A DNA stretch of 64,000 nt from positions 393,439,581 through 393,503,580 of the forward strand of contig NC_058518.1 in the NCBI RefSeq assembly GCF_904849725.1, written 5' to 3'. How positions within the stretch are numbered: position 1 is the first letter of the stretch; the number at the start of each line of letters is the position of its first letter. Made by a program: the position numbers and the translations under genes. Source of the DNA: Hordeum vulgare subsp. vulgare. Taxonomy: Eukaryota; Streptophyta; Magnoliopsida; Poales; Poaceae. Under the pieces are notes generated by a model. It was not told the origin of the DNA and ran no database searches. It saw nothing but the letters and a program-made list of their open reading frames with translations. Shown here in pieces: positions 60,690 through 64,000 of the stretch.

Positions 60690-61870
60690 AAATTCATTTT
60701 CATGTTTGAAAGTTGTTTAAATGTTGGTCAAACTTAGATTTGACACAATTTGAAATGAGCATAAAAATTCAAAAAATTGAAAAACCAGTGCACATGTTCT
60801 TACTTTGTCATATACTAACAACTCAAACTGATTTGTCTGTTTTAGACATGATGGACAAAAAACTTGCTTAAAAATGGGTTGTTTACCCTACCTTTGGAGC
60901 TAATTTGAAACTCATGTGTGAAGACAAGTGGTTTTGGGTGTTGAACTTGAAACTTTCAAAAACCTCACAAAAGCTTCATTTTGGAGTGACTAAGAAGGAT
61001 CGAGGTTTGATTTTTCATTTTCATGTTTGAAACTTGTTTAAATGTTGGTCAAACTTAGGTTTGACCAAGTATGAAATAAGCATAAAAAATTGAAAACAAA
61101 TCAAAAAATTGGAAAATTAGTGCACATGTTCTTACTTTTTCATATGCTAACAAGTCAAAAAACTTGCTTAGAAATGGTTGTTTACCCTACCTTTCGAGCT
61201 AATTTGAAACTCATGTGTGAAGACAAGTGGTTTTGGATGTTGAACTTGAAACTTTCAAAAACCTTACAAAAGCTTCATTTTGGAGTGACTAAGAAGGATA
61301 CAGGCTTGGTTTTTCATTTTCATCTTTGAAACTTGTTTAAATGTTGGTCAAACTTAGGTTTCACCAAGTTTAAAATGAGCATAAAAAATTCATAATTATT
61401 TTTTGGAAAACCAGTGCACATGTTCTTACTTTGTAATATACTAACAATTCAAACTAATTTGGCTATTTTAGACATGGTGGACAAAAAAACTTGCTTAGAA
61501 ATGGGTTGTTTGAAAACCCTACAACCTCGTTATTGATAGCCATCTTTGTGAAGGTTTTTTCATGAAAAACTCCATAATTCAGGTTTCTTATTTTTCCTAT
61601 CGAGTTACTCACATAGAACGATGATTGGCACATGTTTTCTTTTTTTTTTATTTTTTTGAATTAGTTATGCTCAACCCTAACACTTGAAAACCCTACAACC
61701 TCGTTGGTGATAGCAAAGTTTGTGAAGGTTTTTTCATGAAAAACTCCATAGTCCAAGTTTCTTATTTTTCCTATCGAGTTGGTCACATAGAATGATGATT
61801 GGCACAAGTTTTCTGTTTTTTAATTTTTTTTTGAATTAGTTGTGCTCAACCCTAACCCTTGAAAACCTTT
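60690..61870. repeat. AT-rich tandem arrays (copy C)
   Basis: Counterpart of 13650-14825: three units of about 300-324 bp (anchors near 60697, 61020 and 61317) and two of about 170 bp. Confidence 0.85.
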
Positions 61871-62462
61871 CAAAACCCCACACCTGTCCGGACCATTGGA
61901 TCACCGTGAATGGACGATCTGGATCAGGCAGTATGGCTACGTCAACCATCCACGGCTTGCATTTTCATTGGTTGGTCTTTTTAGCACCTTTTTTGGCAGT
62001 GTTCTGAAGCAACGGGCTGCGCAGATTGAGCAGGCCTGCCACACGTTTTTGGGCTTAATTAAATCCGGCCCACCCGTTGGACTGTCTCTTTATTTCTCGG
62101 CAAAAACGAGGAGCCCGGCCGGCCCAGCTCCACCAAAATGTTACGCTCCTCCCCCTCATTTAACTGAAGAATTGCTGCACTCTGTTAATAGAAGAATTGT
62201 TGCACTATGTTAACTAAAGAATTGCTGCACTTTATGAATTCAATTGCTACATTTTATTCATCAGGGGAAGAAAATAATTAATGGACTAACTAGAACTGTA
62301 ACTGAGAATATCACTACAAGAATTCGGGCAAGTTTGGATTCACACAAATTCAAATTGAGCTAACAAATAATCCATGACTAACTGAAACTACTAGCTTGAC
62401 ACACTAACTGAAACTCTAACAAGTTCTAGCAATTGATGAACATCCAGTAAAAGAAACCCAGG

Positions 62463-63096
62463 CTACCCAAGAAACCCATAGCAATGGCACAACAATAAAA
62501 TGCTCCACCCATCATACTTTAGTTGCTTGCCATTTTCTTCAACCTTAGAATTTGATTTCAGATCAACAAGCTTCACGACCTTCTCTTCCATGCTCTGTAG
62601 GTCTTGTGGATCAATCTCTTGCCCATTTTCTTCCACCACATTCTTCACGGCCTTCTCTTCCATGATCCGTAGGTCTTATGGATCAATCTACGCAAAATCA
62701 ATTTCCCACTCCACAATTGTATCTCTCTATGTCCCGCATGCTACCATCACCTAGCTTCACCTTAGAAGGAAGAAATTCCATTGTGAATTCGAACGTCCGA
62801 GCACCACCACCCCTGTTTTTCAATGGCGGGGCAGTATGAGGTGAGCTAGCGGAAGCAGACGAGGCACAAATCTCATAGGTTGGAAAGGATGTTGTTGTCT
62901 CTGGCGGCTGCATCGTGGTCAGCTCCCCTCCCCCACCCAAATCTAGATCAAATTGACCAAAACAGAGGGAAACAGAGGCGATGCGGTGAGATCTAACTCG
63001 ACACGGAGGAGAACAGGACAGGGTTCCGGATTCACTCACCACAGCCGCCGCTATCACCGAGAACAAAAGCTTCACCACTGCTGTCACCCAGAACAA
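62463..63096 (-). pseudogene. Transposon-type coding remnant (copy C)
   Basis: Counterpart of 15341-15986. The upstream piece ends ...RYNCGVGN. The downstream piece starts MEEKAVKNVVEENGQEIDPQ and stops earlier than in A, at ...CHCYGFLG. Not recognisable as a known domain. Confidence 0.4.
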
Positions 63097-64000
63097 AAGC
63101 TCCGCCGCTGCCGCCGGCTCACTGCCTGGAACGAAGAGGAGGGAGCAACACAGGCTCGAACAGGGGTACCCGTTCGGATAGGCACCTGGACACGTTTCAC
63201 CTAGTGCACTAACAAGTGGGGCCCATAACTAGATCCACCGCCAAGTAAGGCCCACGCTTACGTTGATAAGATAAGTTATGGCTCCAACCCCTAATAGCTA
63301 ATGAGGGCATCAACTCAGATTAAGGGCAACGTCGTCTCTGGGATATTTGCTCGCTCGAAAGTGTTGCACCAAGGCAATTCGGACGAAAGACGTCTCACTC
63401 CTTTCAATTCACCTCAAAGGTGTCGCACACGAGCTATTGACCCCTTTTATCTACATGAGGAATACCCCGGTTTGTGCATCCGAACAATGCATGTAGTCAT
63501 ATTATTAAGAAAAATATTCAAAAGGTTTGCGATTTGGTACAAACTCAAAAAGGATCCATAGTAAAATGAAGCTAAAAAAGTGCCACAACCAGAGAAAAAC
63601 AGGTAAGACTAGTAGAATGCTCGTGCGTTGCCACACGTGATTTAATGTTTTTTCATAGTAGTATAAAACTCGGTGATATTTTTTCCCCTTTCAAATGACA
63701 TCGCGTGGGAGCCTTGCCAATGTTTTTAACATCGACATAATCCGTATTCATCTCTCTCAACCCCTTTAGTAATAAACATATGTGTAAATATACCATGAAG
63801 TGGAAAAGGCCGTTTTGGTGACCAAGCTCACTGGGCTCAAAAAATTTGAAATTTTGAAAATTCTAACTTTTTTGTTTCAAAAAAATCCAAAAAATATATG
63901 CAAGTAGACAAGGATTTTATGCGCATGTGTGTAAACTATTAGAATGAAATATCTTGAAATGCAATCTATACAAAAAGGTAAATTCCTGGTACGGGAGGAT
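63097..64000. other. Spacer at window end, no gene seen (copy C)
   Basis: Counterpart of 15987-16950. The 86-codon frame at 63301-63561 is duplicated DNA without a motif. Confidence 0.5.

Larger units (their letters stand above)
47030..64000 (+). repeat. Duplicated block, copy C
   Basis: Matches 1-16950 in order and orientation. It carries the same nested insertions with the same target duplications. It has no 32-bp tandem duplication (12595-12658) and has the 31 bp missing from A near 9931. The right end is the window edge, so the real end of similarity is unseen. Confidence 0.97.

Noticed and set aside
1..64000. tRNA, rRNA genes
   Set aside because: None recognised on reading either strand; no intact cloverleaf or rRNA core was noticed.

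Overview
The window looks like intergenic, retrotransposon-dominated DNA from a large grass genome, most likely a Triticeae cereal (wheat, barley, rye or Aegilops). This rests on nested Ty3/gypsy and Ty1/copia LTR elements, including Athila/Sabrina-like LTRs beginning TGATAC and a BARE/WIS/Angela-like LTR beginning TTGGAAATATGCC, on CACTA and Mutator-type elements, and on Stowaway MITEs with TIR CTCCCTCCGTCC. There is no bacterial-type organisation. Almost all longer reading frames are by-products of transposon sequence.

Layout. (1) 1-16950 is copy A of a large duplicated block. It holds the 3' part of a gag-pro gypsy element ending in an LTR at 2794-4481, an older minus-strand gypsy LTR (4482-8472) cut by a solo LTR with perfect target duplications (5787-7343), gene-poor DNA, a small two-exon defensin-like gene (10747-11730, minus), decayed coding remnants and AT-rich repeat arrays. 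(2) 16951-18558 has no visible second copy inside the window. (3) 18559-23601 is copy B, a partial and more diverged copy of the central part of the block, including the defensin-like gene. It is cut on the right by a gypsy LTR (23602-27825) plus internal sequence to about 29640. (4) 29641-31947 is a minus-strand copia fragment. (5) 31948-51510 is one gag-pro gypsy element of the kind seen at the left edge. An 11.4 kb CACTA transposon (33687-45056) interrupts its gag, and that transposon carries its own nested solo LTR (35774-39599) and tandem arrays. (6) 47030-64000 is copy C, about 99 percent like copy A by eye and at a constant offset of about 47.03 kb; it runs off the right end.

The most gene-like content is a family of three paralogous genes for a secreted eight-cysteine defensin-like peptide, on the minus strand at 10747-11730, 21363-22331 and 57818-58801. 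Each has a 100-bp signal-peptide exon, an intron of about 0.75 kb carrying a Stowaway MITE, a 137-bp cysteine-rich exon and a TATA box 85 bp upstream of the first ATG. The exons are too short to stand out as long ORFs. Copies B and C are intact. Copy A has a TGA at codon 6, but a second in-frame ATG seven codons later, in strong context, keeps the rest readable.

The nesting gives a relative history. The Mutator-type MITE in the 3' LTR, the solo LTR with GCGAC duplications and the MITE upstream of the peptide gene are all shared by A and C, so they predate that duplication. Copy B has an empty site for the last of these, so B split off earlier. All family names and functions here are inferred from sequence reading alone, without database searches.
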